Positions 24,101 through 35,299 of a stretch of DNA of 64,000 nt are shown here, piece by piece. The notes under the pieces are model-generated. The model made no database searches and was not told the origin of the DNA. It worked only from the letters and a program-made list of their open reading frames with translations. Position numbers and translations under genes: made by a program. Where the stretch lies: the NCBI RefSeq assembly GCF_014851395.1, contig NW_024044348.1, positions 27,748,676-27,812,675 on the forward strand, written 5' to 3'. The stretch is from Micropterus salmoides (lineage: Eukaryota > Chordata > Actinopteri > Centrarchiformes > Centrarchidae). Each line of letters begins with the position of its first letter. The stretch's first letter is position 1.

Positions 24101-26007
24101 CAAAAACAGGCAATCAAGTATGTAAAAGTGTTTTCTTTGGAGTCCATTTCTTCAATGTTTGTATTTTTGCTCATCTGCACTAGTCCTCTGGTATAATGAA
24201 TCATAATCCAGCCTTGGTACAGTATTCAGTTAACCCTGCTGTAGATCTCTGTAAGGGAAAAGGATTCTGAGCATGTTTTTCAGCTTATTGATAGCAGGAG
24301 TGCCGTATTAATGTGGTTCCCATTGAAAATTCAGTGAACTAGTGTGTAAGTATATTCCTTCAGTGCAATGATGCCATGTTTGTAAATGATTATTAAATGT
24401 TCTGTATATGAGATTCTTATCATTAATATAGCATTTGCTATGTATTGGATTAACATAGCATTTGCTATATTAATATATAGTAGAGTAATGGCGCCCTGAG
24501 CAGAGAATGCACACTCCTTCTGCCCTTGTTGTTATCCCAGCCTCTCTGTGCTTTGTCTGGCCTTGCATGCATTTTAGTACTTGTGAGTCCCTCCGTGTGA
24601 AACTGTTCGACTATGAGGGGACAGATTTAATGTTTTTTTCTTTTCTCATCTAACACCATGAATTAAGGATTTATTTGGACCAAACCACAGCTGGTGATTG
24701 TTGGAACAGTGGAAAGTCGGTTTTGGAGTTCTGTTTTGTTTCTGTCCACACTTTTTGAATGAAGTGTGTTTGATGATGATCTGCAAGGTGAAATTATTGT
24801 TGTGTTTTAACAGAGTCCGGTGGCTGTTCTGGTGAAACAAAAAGAATGTTTCTGTCACAAAAAGGTCTATCTCTATAGGAATCCTTTCCATAATGTTTTC
24901 ATATTACACTTTTATGCTACTTTAACAGGCACATTTGTCCTAATGGATTACACTATAGCCATCACAGCTATTGCATTCCATTTTGTGGCTCAGGTGTAGA
25001 GCCAGAATATTTCAGTGAAATAAGGGTTTATTTCAAGTTGGTGATTGTTGGAACATGGAAAGACTAAGATCTGAGATGCTGGTGCCTAGTGCAGCATTTA
25101 GTGGCAATGAATGTCACATACAGCTACTTTAATGACTAACTTCTATATATTCGTAGCTGCAGTGGGTTAAGAAATATGTGGATGCATAGCTTTGGCCTTT
25201 AAGCCATCTCATATCCAGTTTTCACATGAGTGGACTTCTACATTAAAAAATGAGCAAATTGTTCCCACTTCCCCACAGCTGGAAGGGACATCAAAGGGGT
25301 GTTAAATGTGGAATAAGGTGGCTACTATTCAATTAATGAAATGTCACCCCTTTGACATCAATTTACAAAGACATTCATCTAAAAACGAATAAATGAGCAG
25401 TGGTGTCAGAATCCACAATGACTTCCTAAATGAACATCCCCAAAGTTAATATTCTTAAATTAATATATATTGTATTAATTAATATTTACACTGAAGTGCC
25501 TATTTTGGGAAGGTCAGGGAATCTAAGAGAACCACTGCAAAATCATATGAAATAGAGGGAAAAGGAAGTGCAAAAAGTATTTAAAGCAGTGATCAATCTT
25601 CTGCTCATAATTAATAATATTTCATTGTTTGCTGTGTAATTTCAACTGTCGCACATGACAGGAGATTATTTGACTGGAAAATATATTTAATAGAAGAGTG
25701 TATTTTGAAGGAAAGATCTGTAAGTTTTAAAAAGACAGAGGCTTACTGGAGGCAGGTAAATTTCATTTTCTTCTTTGACAACTAAAAACATCTTTCCTGT
25801 ACAATTCAGCAATAATTATGGACTATATAAGAATAAGTCCAGTCTGAATGGGTGACATCGCAGTGAATAAAAAGCAATTCAAATTACAATTATTCACCAG
25901 TCACCTGTTAATTAGTCAGTGAGTTCTGACTTTGCAGAAATACCTGATCCACTTTCCTACAGTCTTACCTGGATACTTGGATGGATGGTTTACTCTTTTT
26001 TTTGGGA
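21131..26007. other. Mostly unmarked non-coding sequence
   Basis: No exon with splice signals and family resemblance was found. An AT-rich stretch at 22180-22400 ends in GAAAATAATCCTTAGTTGCAG, which resembles a dispersed fish repeat. Otherwise there are only short unrelated frames. Confidence 0.4.
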
Positions 26008-26024
26008 GGGGGGGGGGGGGGGGG
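26008..26024 (+). repeat. Poly-G run
   Basis: Seventeen consecutive G, preceded by TTTTTTTTGGGA. Such a run can stall polymerases and is often miscounted in assemblies. Confidence 0.9.
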
Positions 26025-26039
26025 CATGGCTAATAACCC

Positions 26040-26260
26040 CTTACTTCATTGAATCCATCCACTGTTTTTTAAGACATTTCACTAACAACCAAACATGTAA
26101 ACCTCATGGTAGCTTTACAGGAAAAGTCAAAGGATCACCAATGTCATTAAGATTCATTCTTTGGGGACCATGGATATCTGTAACAAATGTCATGGCAATC
26201 CATTCAGTAGTTGACCGACATTGCCATCCAAAGAGCCACGACACTAGCGTAGCTCACAAG
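26040..26260. repeat. Ancient dispersed teleost repeat
   Basis: ACATTTCACTAACAACCAAA, CTCATGGTAGCTTTACAGGA, AAAGGATCACCAATGTCATT and GTCATGGCAATCCATTCAGT in order match a degenerate repeat family frequent in fish. The open frame across it (25919-26278) is accidental. Confidence 0.5.
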
Positions 26261-26279
26261 AGGGGAAGGGTCGCTTAGA

Positions 26280-29200
26280 ACCCTTTGACAGTCTAGTGTT
26301 TATTTTGGAGATTAATGTCACTCCACTGTCCCACCAAGCAGTAAGGCTGGTTTGATAATCCAGTGTTACATTACATTACATACATTACAAGGGCACTAAT
26401 TAATATGTTTCCTATGTATTGAGACAATCTGTATGTCAGTCATGTTACCTTTCCCCTCCACAGCCAGGCTAAAGACATTTAGAATGCATCTAAAACTAAA
26501 TTACCAACTCAATGGATCAATAATTACTCCGTTCTTTACGGTGTGAAATAATGATACCAGGACCTCAAAACCCAATTTTCTCTATAATTTTTTTTTTACA
26601 GACTTGTGGGCTATTTCACTCCAAACATCACATCATTTGTTCATTTGACATTTGTTCAATGTTGCAGCATTGGAGCAATGATGAATGTTTAGCAGGCCTG
26701 ACTATTAAGAAACACTGCAGCTCTGCCTGAAAGACCTCAGAGGATATTTGAGTGCACTCAGTTTACAGGATACACGTGCTGGGCTGCCCAATCCTGCATA
26801 CATTAACTGTTCTCCTTCAGATGAAACATTAATGTTCATGCTGACATTGATGCTATGGATATCTGGCTTAAACAGGGCTTCTTTTTGTGTCAGTCATCCT
26901 CCCTAATGCAGTCCAGGCAAAAAAATTAGGCTTGGCAACATGTGATCGTATGGAGCTCAGCAGTCAGTTGCCATTTAGGGCTCCCTTCGTCTCCTCTAGT
27001 GCACAGTGAGACTGACGCAATTGTCAGGGGTAGAGGAGCTTTTAATTGAAAGAGTTGTACTGGAAGTATCTGTTCTAAATGAAGTGCCGTCTCAATGGGA
27101 TTTTCACACTTCCTCTTAGGCAGGTACATGAACTCAGCTGCAACTCTTCGCTTTATTCTCAGGATATAACACTGGGACACAGGCAACATCAGTTTAGGCT
27201 TTTTGTATGAAACACGCAGCAATGCCAGAAGAGATAAGTATGGAAGATAGCTATGACAATAAATGTACATACAGCCCATTTTCATTCACTGCAATACTCT
27301 TATGGCATTTAAATAAGGAGAGGAGGAAGTAACGCACCCATGGAGACCTGTGATTCCTTTGTTTAATGAATAATATGCTCATGAAGTAGGTGCCTGTACC
27401 CTCTTGTTGAAACACTAAATGAGGTACTTTGTGGGCTAACTTTATCCTATGTACACACCTATCATTGGCTGTCAGCTCATCATTTCAAGACGACAGATTT
27501 TTTTGCCCACTAGGATGCAGTAGAATAGTGATGCAAAGCAGGCTGCCCCTACCTTTGCATCATTTCTTGCAGGCTAAATTCAACACTTTGACATAATACC
27601 AGTGGTACACAGGATAGTAATATGGATCGCATTAGCTGGTGAAGTTAATGTGGAAAGCTATACAAATATAGTATTTTGCACTGGATAACTTTAGCAACTG
27701 GTCTGCGTTAACTTGATTTGACATGCTTTGCAGTATTGTCACTTTACCTCTCCAATAAGATGAAAGCCAACTCTGGGTCGGTTTCAAAACAAAGCCTGAT
27801 ATTGACCGTGTATTCACCCAAAGTGGATCTGCTTCTTGTTTGGCCTGACGGGCTCCAGCACATAAAGCTCTTTTGTTGTTGGTTTTTATCTTTACATGGA
27901 GTTGTGTTGTGCTGGGAGCTGGTTGTTTTTATGTGAGGTTACAATACCTTCACACACAGGTAATAAAAAAGTGATTCAATTCATTAAACAAAAGGTTATC
28001 ATACCGTGAAAATCTCATACTGGCCCATGCCTATAGTTTTAAGGATCTGTGGGCCACAAATATTGTGAACCATACAATACAACCAGCAATAAAGCACAGA
28101 TGGCGGGTGGTCATAGTCAAAGGCCCACTGCCTCGACAATCACATTCAAGCACATTTTCAATACAGAAGAAAATCCTATCGAACCCCTTCTCTGTCTCCT
28201 TAATCCACCTGAAACTGTATGTTTTACTCTGCTTATTTGACTCTCATTTCTCTTGCTTCAGTCAAGACAAATACCCAGGGACTGCTCACTCTTCAGTTGT
28301 GTTGGACATTGTATTGGCTGAGGTTTCCTGTGCTGTCTGCCCATGTTAGCACTGCTTACAATGCCCTACAAAAGCAAACTGGCATGGCTGCTGGGTTTAG
28401 CTGGGCATGTGCCCTCAGTGGAGGCTTACCCACACCGGGGCAGTGGGCAGTGCCCTTTGAAATGAGCCAGCTTGGCCCCGTGTGAGATTGTGTCTTTAAA
28501 TGCTGCCCCAAATGAAATATCCAGCTCTGCAGCTCTTGTCAGATTGACCTCCTGCATCAAGCTGCCCTTGAGGCTTCAGACTTACTCTAGCAGTCTTGTA
28601 AATTGTCCGTCAGTCAATGTTGACTGAAAAAAATTGAAAAGCAAAATATACTTTACAAGGTTAGGGGTAAAACTATAACAGCAGAATGACAAGAAAGAAC
28701 ATAAATCATCAAACGGACAGAAAACCTCGTACTATATGGTGCTGTTGTGTGAAGGCATCCCCTCCTTGACCTGTCTTGTCGGCAATTATGCGGGCCCAAA
28801 CATAAACAATCTGAATCAAGTCTGGCACTTTCTTCCTTTCCACCAGCGTGGTTTATGTATGAGGAGTGTGTTGCTGAGCTGAGGGCTGTGTGACAGGAAT
28901 AAGAACAACTCCTGGCTGTCCTCTCAGGGGCTCAGTGAATCTCTGCAGCTCTGCAGCTAATTGTCTGCTCTGCTGTGTGTCTGCATTCTGAATGCTGCAG
29001 CAACGTTTTGCCTGTCATAGGCTGCTGTTAGCTTCCAATATTAATTTAGGAAGTGCTGCCTCATCTATGAAGATTTGAACAGCAGGTAATGAACTAAAAA
29101 ACAATTCTTTTAAGAATTGAAACATTAACTTTCTCCTGAAACCAGGAACCTCCCAATAACTTCCAGAGCTGTCAGGAATCAGAAGGCTTACTTATTATTT

Positions 29201-30709
29201 AATCGCAGGACTTTCTTGTGTGTACTTTGTGTGTGCTCAGTGGCATCATCTGTCAGTGCAATCAGTCCATGATTGTATGCAGCAACCTTCATCTGCAAAA
29301 AAGTGCATCATCAATGTGTTAATCATCTTCTTGTTGCATTTTGATTTCAGGTCCAACTGAAATCACATTTAGTTGTCACCATAGTTGAACTATAGTTGTA
29401 GAATCCCCCCACAATTGAACAAAAAAAAATGTGTTTTTTAAGTGCGTTTTCTCAACACCATAATCTTTAGCTTCCAGCCATCATTAGCTGATGAATTTTA
29501 AGCATAATGTTTTTATGTACACAAGCTAGTACCTTTTGACTTTTCACAAATAAACTGATTTTTTCTAACACACTTCTTTTGCACTAATAATTCAACAGGG
29601 AGAGGTTAATGCCAATCCAAGCCGTGTATGGGGAAAAAATTAATAGGACTTTTACTTCCGGAATCAGGGGCGTCTGAAATAGCTCACTCCACTTTGCAAG
29701 TTTACGACAGATTACTGTAAATATAGGGGGCCCCTTAATGGTTCAAGCAGGTGGTGGCAGACAAAAACATGCAGTTTCATTTGGACTTAACTCACCCTCT
29801 ATTAGCAGATGTTGTTTAAGTACTTGAGTGTGAAGTCATGCAGCCAGTGCTTTGTGTGACTGACAGGTATAATATGCTGGCTTTTCTTAATTTATCTGTG
29901 CATTGCTGTGAGTCAGCTGAACACTACTGAATATATGTGTGTTTTTTTCTGTTTGGCACACTTGCTGTGTTGCAACTGAGCTGCATTTTAATGACTCAGC
30001 AAAACCCATTTTCTGTGTGCATCCCTCTTGTTATATGCAGGCCACTGTGATTGTGAACACTTCCAGCAAACACTATCTTTGAAGCTGTTGTTTACATGGA
30101 CAGTGTGTTTTACAGTGCGTCCATGACAGTATAAGGCTGCTATGATTTAGTGAAATTAGTCACTAGTTTAATGAGAGGGACGAAGTCTTCTGCTGCCCCA
30201 AGGACAAGAGTAAAGGTATATAGGCGGGTTTCTTGTATACAAACACTACTGGATGCATGCACAGCCAGGGGGCAAAAACGCTTTGATAGCCGGTCAGAAG
30301 ACTGTAGTCAACCACTGTAATCAACGTAGATTACACGTTGTTTGTAAATTATTGTTGACTTAATAATAAACTACCATTTCAGAGTGGGATCTGTTTGTTT
30401 GTGTTTCATTTCGCATATTAATAGAACATGCGTGCTGCAGGTTAGCGATAATAACGGGGGAGAGAAGCATTCTTTCCAGAGCTGTACTGTGGTACAGTGA
30501 GTAGGCCTACTGCAATTTAGCCTGGCTGTGTCACACTCAGAGATGCAAAGAACATGGTCTTCCGTAAACGTTGTGAGACCAGCAAAAAGCTTTGTATAAT
30601 ATATAATAATTAATGGCTAATAAAAATTTTGTATTGAAGCATCTGCTAAGAAATGTGAAACTTAGCCTGTAGAAAGAAACTCCGGCAGCTAACGTTACTG
30701 CCAGTCCAC
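26280..30709. other. Mostly unmarked non-coding sequence
   Basis: About 4.4 kb with no supportable exon, RNA gene or transposon end. The 119-residue minus-strand frame at 26926-27285 and the plus-strand frames at 28049-28485 have no recognisable domain. Confidence 0.4.
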
Positions 30710-31570
30710 TAGTGTTTCTCAATGGGGGCGTTCCGAGGACGATGGGGGGCGGTACTACTTGCAAAAAACTGTGGTCTGCAACATTAAAACCTGCCAGTTT
30801 ATTCCACTGCGACTGGGCGAGACTGTGTATTTTTCTCCATCAGCTACTTGTGGTGCAGCTTCGTGCTGCCGTCACGGGAACTGGAAGTCAGAGTATCATC
30901 TCTGAAATTTTACCCACGTGGCGTTTATTGTGTAAACTCTGGAAAATTGATGTTATCTTGCTTGGTGGAAAAGTGTTTATTTCTCTGAGGAATACACCGT
31001 GAACATTTTGTTATCGCAGTGGTTACACATTTACAAGAAGGATATTCCACAGTCGGACTCACCCTGAAAGCAACTTCGCTGCGACACCAGCGAGTGACAT
31101 GGACCCACCTCGCACTGTGAGTCGCAGACAGTTTGTGCCAAAGCGGACATATAGGCCTACAGTAGTTTCAGTAGGCTATAAAAATGTAACGTTAAAAACT
31201 GAAGCCTTGTCTTGCTCTGTTGGGGATTGTAAGCGACACTTTATCAGAGGTGCTGAAGTTAACGTGTGTGGAATTATTCGTGAGCTTTCTGTCTGATCAC
31301 AGCTGGTGTCGGTTAGTTCCGTTTTTCCCCGGCATGAGCATCTCCTCGTGTCATTCAGTTTTGTCTGTTAGAGGGCGAGGGGATACTTCCAGCAAATCAG
31401 TAACATAATGCAGTATAGGGCATGTAGTAAAATATTATGAATTCTCTTTAAATAGGCTAATGATGTTAGTCTCGTAATATTACGACTTTTTTTCTTTACA
31501 TGTAAGAGAACTCAGATATGTGGGAGAGATTCTGAATGTGCAGAAAGTTTGAACATGAGCAGATAAGTTA

Positions 31571-31921
31571 CAGTGTTTCCCATACGTTCATTTATTTGTG
31601 GCGGCCCGCCACAATATCAAGGCTGACCGCCACATATTGATTTTCGATTTTTTTTACTAGGCCTATTTAAAATTGTATTTGACTGCAGAGCTGCAAGCAG
31701 CGCGTATTCGCGCAGCACCTCTCGCTCGTCTCTCTCGTCCATCCCTCAATCTCTCGCTCTCTCTCCCTCGTGAACACAGCTGCACAAATCTGTGCAACAC
31801 AACGCTGTCAATGTCGGAAACTCGGCTATTAAAAGTTATTAGCAAGCATGCAAGGAGAGCTAAGTTAATGTTAGAATACAGCTGGGTTTTCGAGGCTAGC
31901 ATGTCATTCTGTGGGAAACAC
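31571..31921. mobile_element. hAT-like MITE nested in a larger element
   Basis: A 351-bp segment begins CAGTGTTTCCCATAC and ends GTGGGAAACAC, so its ends are inverted copies except for a lost final base or two. It is flanked by TAAGTTA on both sides (31564-31570 and 31922-31928; 7 of 8 bases agree when extended to the usual 8). The subterminal GGCGGCCCGCCAC is a GC palindrome typical of this fish family. There is no coding capacity. Confidence 0.72.
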
Positions 31922-32196
31922 TAAGTTATGATGAGTTATTAACAGATGAGCTAATAAAGTCCAGTCAATAACTGAATTAAAACGGATTAATTTACTACTG
32001 GATGAAAAGGGGCCACAAACACATTTAAATAGGTTACTTCCCCACAAAAGAGGTAGTAAGACTTAACCATTTGAGTTGACTCAGCAGAGATGATATTAAA
32101 TAAGTTGATCCACAGGAGAAAAATATTTAAAAGCAGTAAGAATGCCTGAGAGCCTCACTAGATTATATTATATTATAATTATATATTTTGAATTCT

Positions 32197-32339
32197 CACC
32201 TGCCACCTGAATTTTTAGACATTTCTACCATAAGTTGGTGCAGAAAAGGCAGAAATTGGAGGAGAAATTTTCACCAGAATGCAGGAAATTAAGTGTTTAA
32301 TGCTCAAAATCTTCTGGGGGAGGACCCCCATACCCCCCA
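32197..32339. repeat. Shared repeat segment, copy 1
   Basis: CACCTGCCACCTGAATTTT at the left, and AAGTGTTTAATGCTCAAAAT followed by CTTCTGGGGGAGGACCCCCA at the right, recur at 42801-42908 in the same orientation. The two copies differ by an internal indel of about 35 bp. The family is unknown to me. Confidence 0.6.
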
Positions 32340-32567
32340 CTTATTAAGTGCCCCATCCAAGAAAACAGTACCTGGCTTCACTCACAGTTTCTGGGAGGAA
32401 TATTCACTTATTAGTTAAATATAATTACTTTTCACATGGCTTTTTGGTTAGCTTTTCCATGTTTTTAATACAAATAGTAACAATAATCTTTTTGGATGGG
32501 GGGCGGAAAAGGATCTGGATAATGGATAGGGGGGCGCTGGCCCAAAAAAGGTTGAAAACCACTGCAG

Positions 32568-33336
32568 TGACGCATCCACTCGGCAGGAGAGAGTGGCGTT
32601 AATCAACGTATTGTGTTTTGTAAATGCACAGAATACTTCTCATGTGCAAAACAGTAATGTTAGTTCAAAAGTCGAGACAGATTTTTGTTATATCAGTGGC
32701 GTTAAAAACGTTACAGGTTTTGTTAAAATCATACTCATTGTTGCTGTTATGAATAAGCGATTAGTTTAAAATAGTCGGGAGAGACTTGCTTTGTTTTTTC
32801 TATTTCAGACACTGACGTTAAGAAATATTATGTACTGTAAAAATCATACTCATTGATGCTGTTATGAATACGCGATCAATTAAAATGACGGGAGGGACCT
32901 GCTTTGTTTTCTTTTACTATTTTTAATAAGTAAAAAGTAAGTCATTACAATAGAAAGACAAAGAGTAATTTGCCCAACACTGCTGCTAGATATGCCGTAT
33001 AAACTGATGTGCCGCGAGGACAGAATGCTGCTTTCTTCCCCCTATTGCGTGCACATCTCGGGGATGATGTTGCACGGAAACCCGTCTATAGGTAGGTAAG
33101 TAATCTATGTCTACACAACTACACAAAACTCAATATGAGCTTTAACAAATTAAACATTTTTGGAATTTATTTCATAAACAAAAAAAAACTGAATGGAAAA
33201 AATAACATCATGGTGCAAAAATATTACCAATATGAAAGGAAAGCTTCTTGATATGCATCAAATGTTAAAACTATGAGTCATCTTTGCTTCAAACCACATA
33301 TCTGATGATTCAATGCTCCTCGGTTATTAAAGGGGA

Positions 33337-33338
<2 letters not shown>
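32568..33338. other. No recognisable feature
   Basis: AT-rich sequence. AAAATCATACTCATTG(A/T)TGC followed by TGTTATGAATA occurs twice (32726-32757 and 32840-32871), a short direct duplication. Nothing else is supportable. Confidence 0.4.

Positions 33339-33392
<54 letters not shown>
33339..33392 (+). repeat. (TA)n microsatellite
   Basis: Twenty-seven uninterrupted TA dinucleotides. The run is self-complementary and can form a cruciform or hairpin. Confidence 0.98.
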
Positions 33393-33394
<2 letters not shown>

Positions 33395-33926
33395 GTTTCA
33401 ATGTTGGATGTTCAGATTAAACGTGACCAAAGTTTCAGATATGAGCTAAACGTATATAAAAGTATCCCTGTTAGCAAAAAGCTCAGGCTTCAGACTGCTA
33501 CGAATACTATGTTACCAATGTTTTTTTCTACTCTCGTGCCGAACTTCAGATTGGCAGTGATGTCCTTATGGTCATCTGCTCAATGAGCTGCTCCAGGCAC
33601 AGCACGAAGCGTACAGGGATGCATCCATCCACTCACTCAGTCCGTCTCAGTTATTTGACCGCTCTGCTCATAGCGCTTATTCCAGCGCTGGCACAGCGCT
33701 AAAATGAGGTGTCTGATATGTCTGGCTATTGACTACTTTGCTCAGGACTTTTTGGAGGTTGTTCAATGTCAGTGTCACACAGAAAGTGTTTGTTAGTTTG
33801 TTGATGCACAGATGGCTTTACTTAGCGCTAAATAACCGCTAACAACTGCCAACAGTAGCTGCCATTAGCTTTTACTAGCGGTCAGTAATCAGTGAAGCCC
33901 TGTGCACATCTGCCAGGCAGAGCATA
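33393..33926. other. No recognisable feature
   Basis: Interval between the (TA)n tract and the Tc1-like element at 33927. A GC-richer part near 33590-33700 contains several AGCGCT motifs. I see no gene. Confidence 0.4.
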
Positions 33927-35299
33927 TAGTATCTCACAAAAGTGAGTACACCCCTCAATTTTTGGTAAATATTTTATTATACCTTTTCATGTGACAACAC
34001 TGAAGAAATGACACTTTGCTACAATGTAAGTAGTGAGTGTACAGCTTGTATAACAATGTAAATTTGCTGCCCCCTCAAAATAACACATCACATGAGTACA
34101 CCCCTAAGTGAAAATGTCCAAATTGGGCCCAAATTGTCAATATTTTGTGTGGCCACCATTATTTTCCAGCACTGCCTTAACCCTCTTGGGCATGGAGTTC
34201 ACCAGAGCTTCACAGGTTGCCACTGTAGTCCTCTTCCACTCCTCCATCACGGAGCTGGTGGATGTCAGAGACCTTGGCTCCTCCACCTTCCTTTTGAGGA
34301 TGCCCCACAGGTGCTCAATAGGGTTTAGGTCTGGAGACATGCTTGGCCAGTCCATCATGGTTCCCTCAATGAACTGTAGCTCCCCAGTGCTGGCAGCACT
34401 CGTGCAGCCCCAGACCATGACACTCCCACTACCATGCTTGACTGTAGGCATGACACACTTTTCTTTGTACTCCATACCTGGTTGCCGCCACACACGCTTG
34501 ACACCATCTGAACAAGTGAATAAATTTATCTTGGTCTCCTCAGACCACAGGACATAGTTCCAGTAATCCATGTCCTTCGTCTTCACGTAACTGTTTGCAA
34601 GCTTTCTTGCGCTTCATCTTTAGAAGAGGCTTTCTTCTGGGACGACAGCCATGCAGACCAATTTGATGCAGTGTGCGGCGTATGGTCTGAGCACTAACAG
34701 GCTGACCCTCACCCATTCAACCTCTGCAGCAATGCTGGCAGCACTCATACGTGTTGTCCCAAAGACAACCTCTGGATATGACGCCAAGCATGCGCACTCA
34801 AATTCTTTGGTCGACCATGGCGAGGCCTGTTTTGAGTGGAATCTGTCCTGTTGAACCAATGTATGGTCTTGGCCACCGTGCTGCAGCGCAGTTTCAGGGT
34901 CTTGGCAATTTTCTTATAGCCTAGGCCATCTTTATGTAGAGCAACCATTCTTTTTTTCAGATCCTCATAGAGGTCTTTGCCATGAGGTGCCATGTTGAAC
35001 TTCCAGTGACCAGTTTTAGGGAGTGTGAGAGCGATAACACCAAATTTAACACACTTGCTCCCCATTCACACCTGAGACCTTGTAACACTAACGAGTCACA
35101 TGACACCAGGGAGTAAAAATGGCTAATTGGGCCCAATTTGGACATTTTCACTTAGGGGTGTACTCACTTTTGTTGCCAATGGTTTAGACATTATTGGCTG
35201 TGTGATGTGTTATTTTGAGGGGACAGCAAATGTACACTGTTATACAAAATGTACACTCACTACTTACATTGTAGCAAAGTGTCATTTTTTCAGTGTTGA
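33927..35299 (-). mobile_element. Tc1-like transposon, truncated and deleted
   Basis: The left terminus TAGTATCTCACAAAAGTGAG (usually CAGTATCTC) follows a TA at 33925-33926. The inverted repeat runs to about 34130 and includes outer and inner copies of GTGAGTACACCCCT-type direct repeats. The opposite inverted repeat starts near 35120 and aligns with the left one until TTCAGTGTTG (35289-35298), after which the sequence is unrelated. About 75 bp of the right terminus is therefore missing. The transposase is on the minus strand and is broken. The element belongs to a different Tc1 family from the one at 6868. Confidence 0.92.
34137..34993 (-). pseudogene. Tc1-like transposase remnant
   Basis: The N-terminal half (34745-34993) starts MAPHGKDLYEDLKKRMVALH and holds the first helix-turn-helix (GLGYKKIAKTLKLRCSTVAK). 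After frame changes around 34590-34745, a second stretch (34137-34586) carries VLWSEETKINLF, KHGSGSVMVWGC and SPDLNPIEHLWG. The first catalytic aspartate of WSDE has become glutamate. The block that should hold the second one (HDNDPKH in the other Tc1 copy) is gone: IEGTMM runs directly into DWPSMSPDLNP. Only the terminal glutamate remains, so it cannot be an active enzyme. Confidence 0.9.

Larger units (their letters stand above)
30711..32567. mobile_element. Probable non-autonomous hAT-like element
   Basis: The left end TAGTGTTTCTCAATGGGGGC and the right end, which reads CAGTGGTTTTCAACCTTTTT on the minus strand, resemble the CAGTG(G/T)TTCTCAA termini of hAT transposons. G-rich subterminal runs lie inside both ends (GGGGGGCGGTACT; GGGGGGCGCTGG). 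An 8-bp target duplication is not convincing. No transposase motifs are readable; the 65-residue frame at 31099-31296 is unassigned. A smaller hAT MITE has inserted at 31571. Confidence 0.42.

Noticed and set aside
26926..27285. 119-residue minus-strand open frame
   Set aside because: No domain or family resemblance, no splice context, and a length reachable by chance in 64 kb.
34092..34854. Plus-strand frames of 149 and 67 residues
   Set aside because: They are antisense shadows of the minus-strand Tc1-like transposase remnant.
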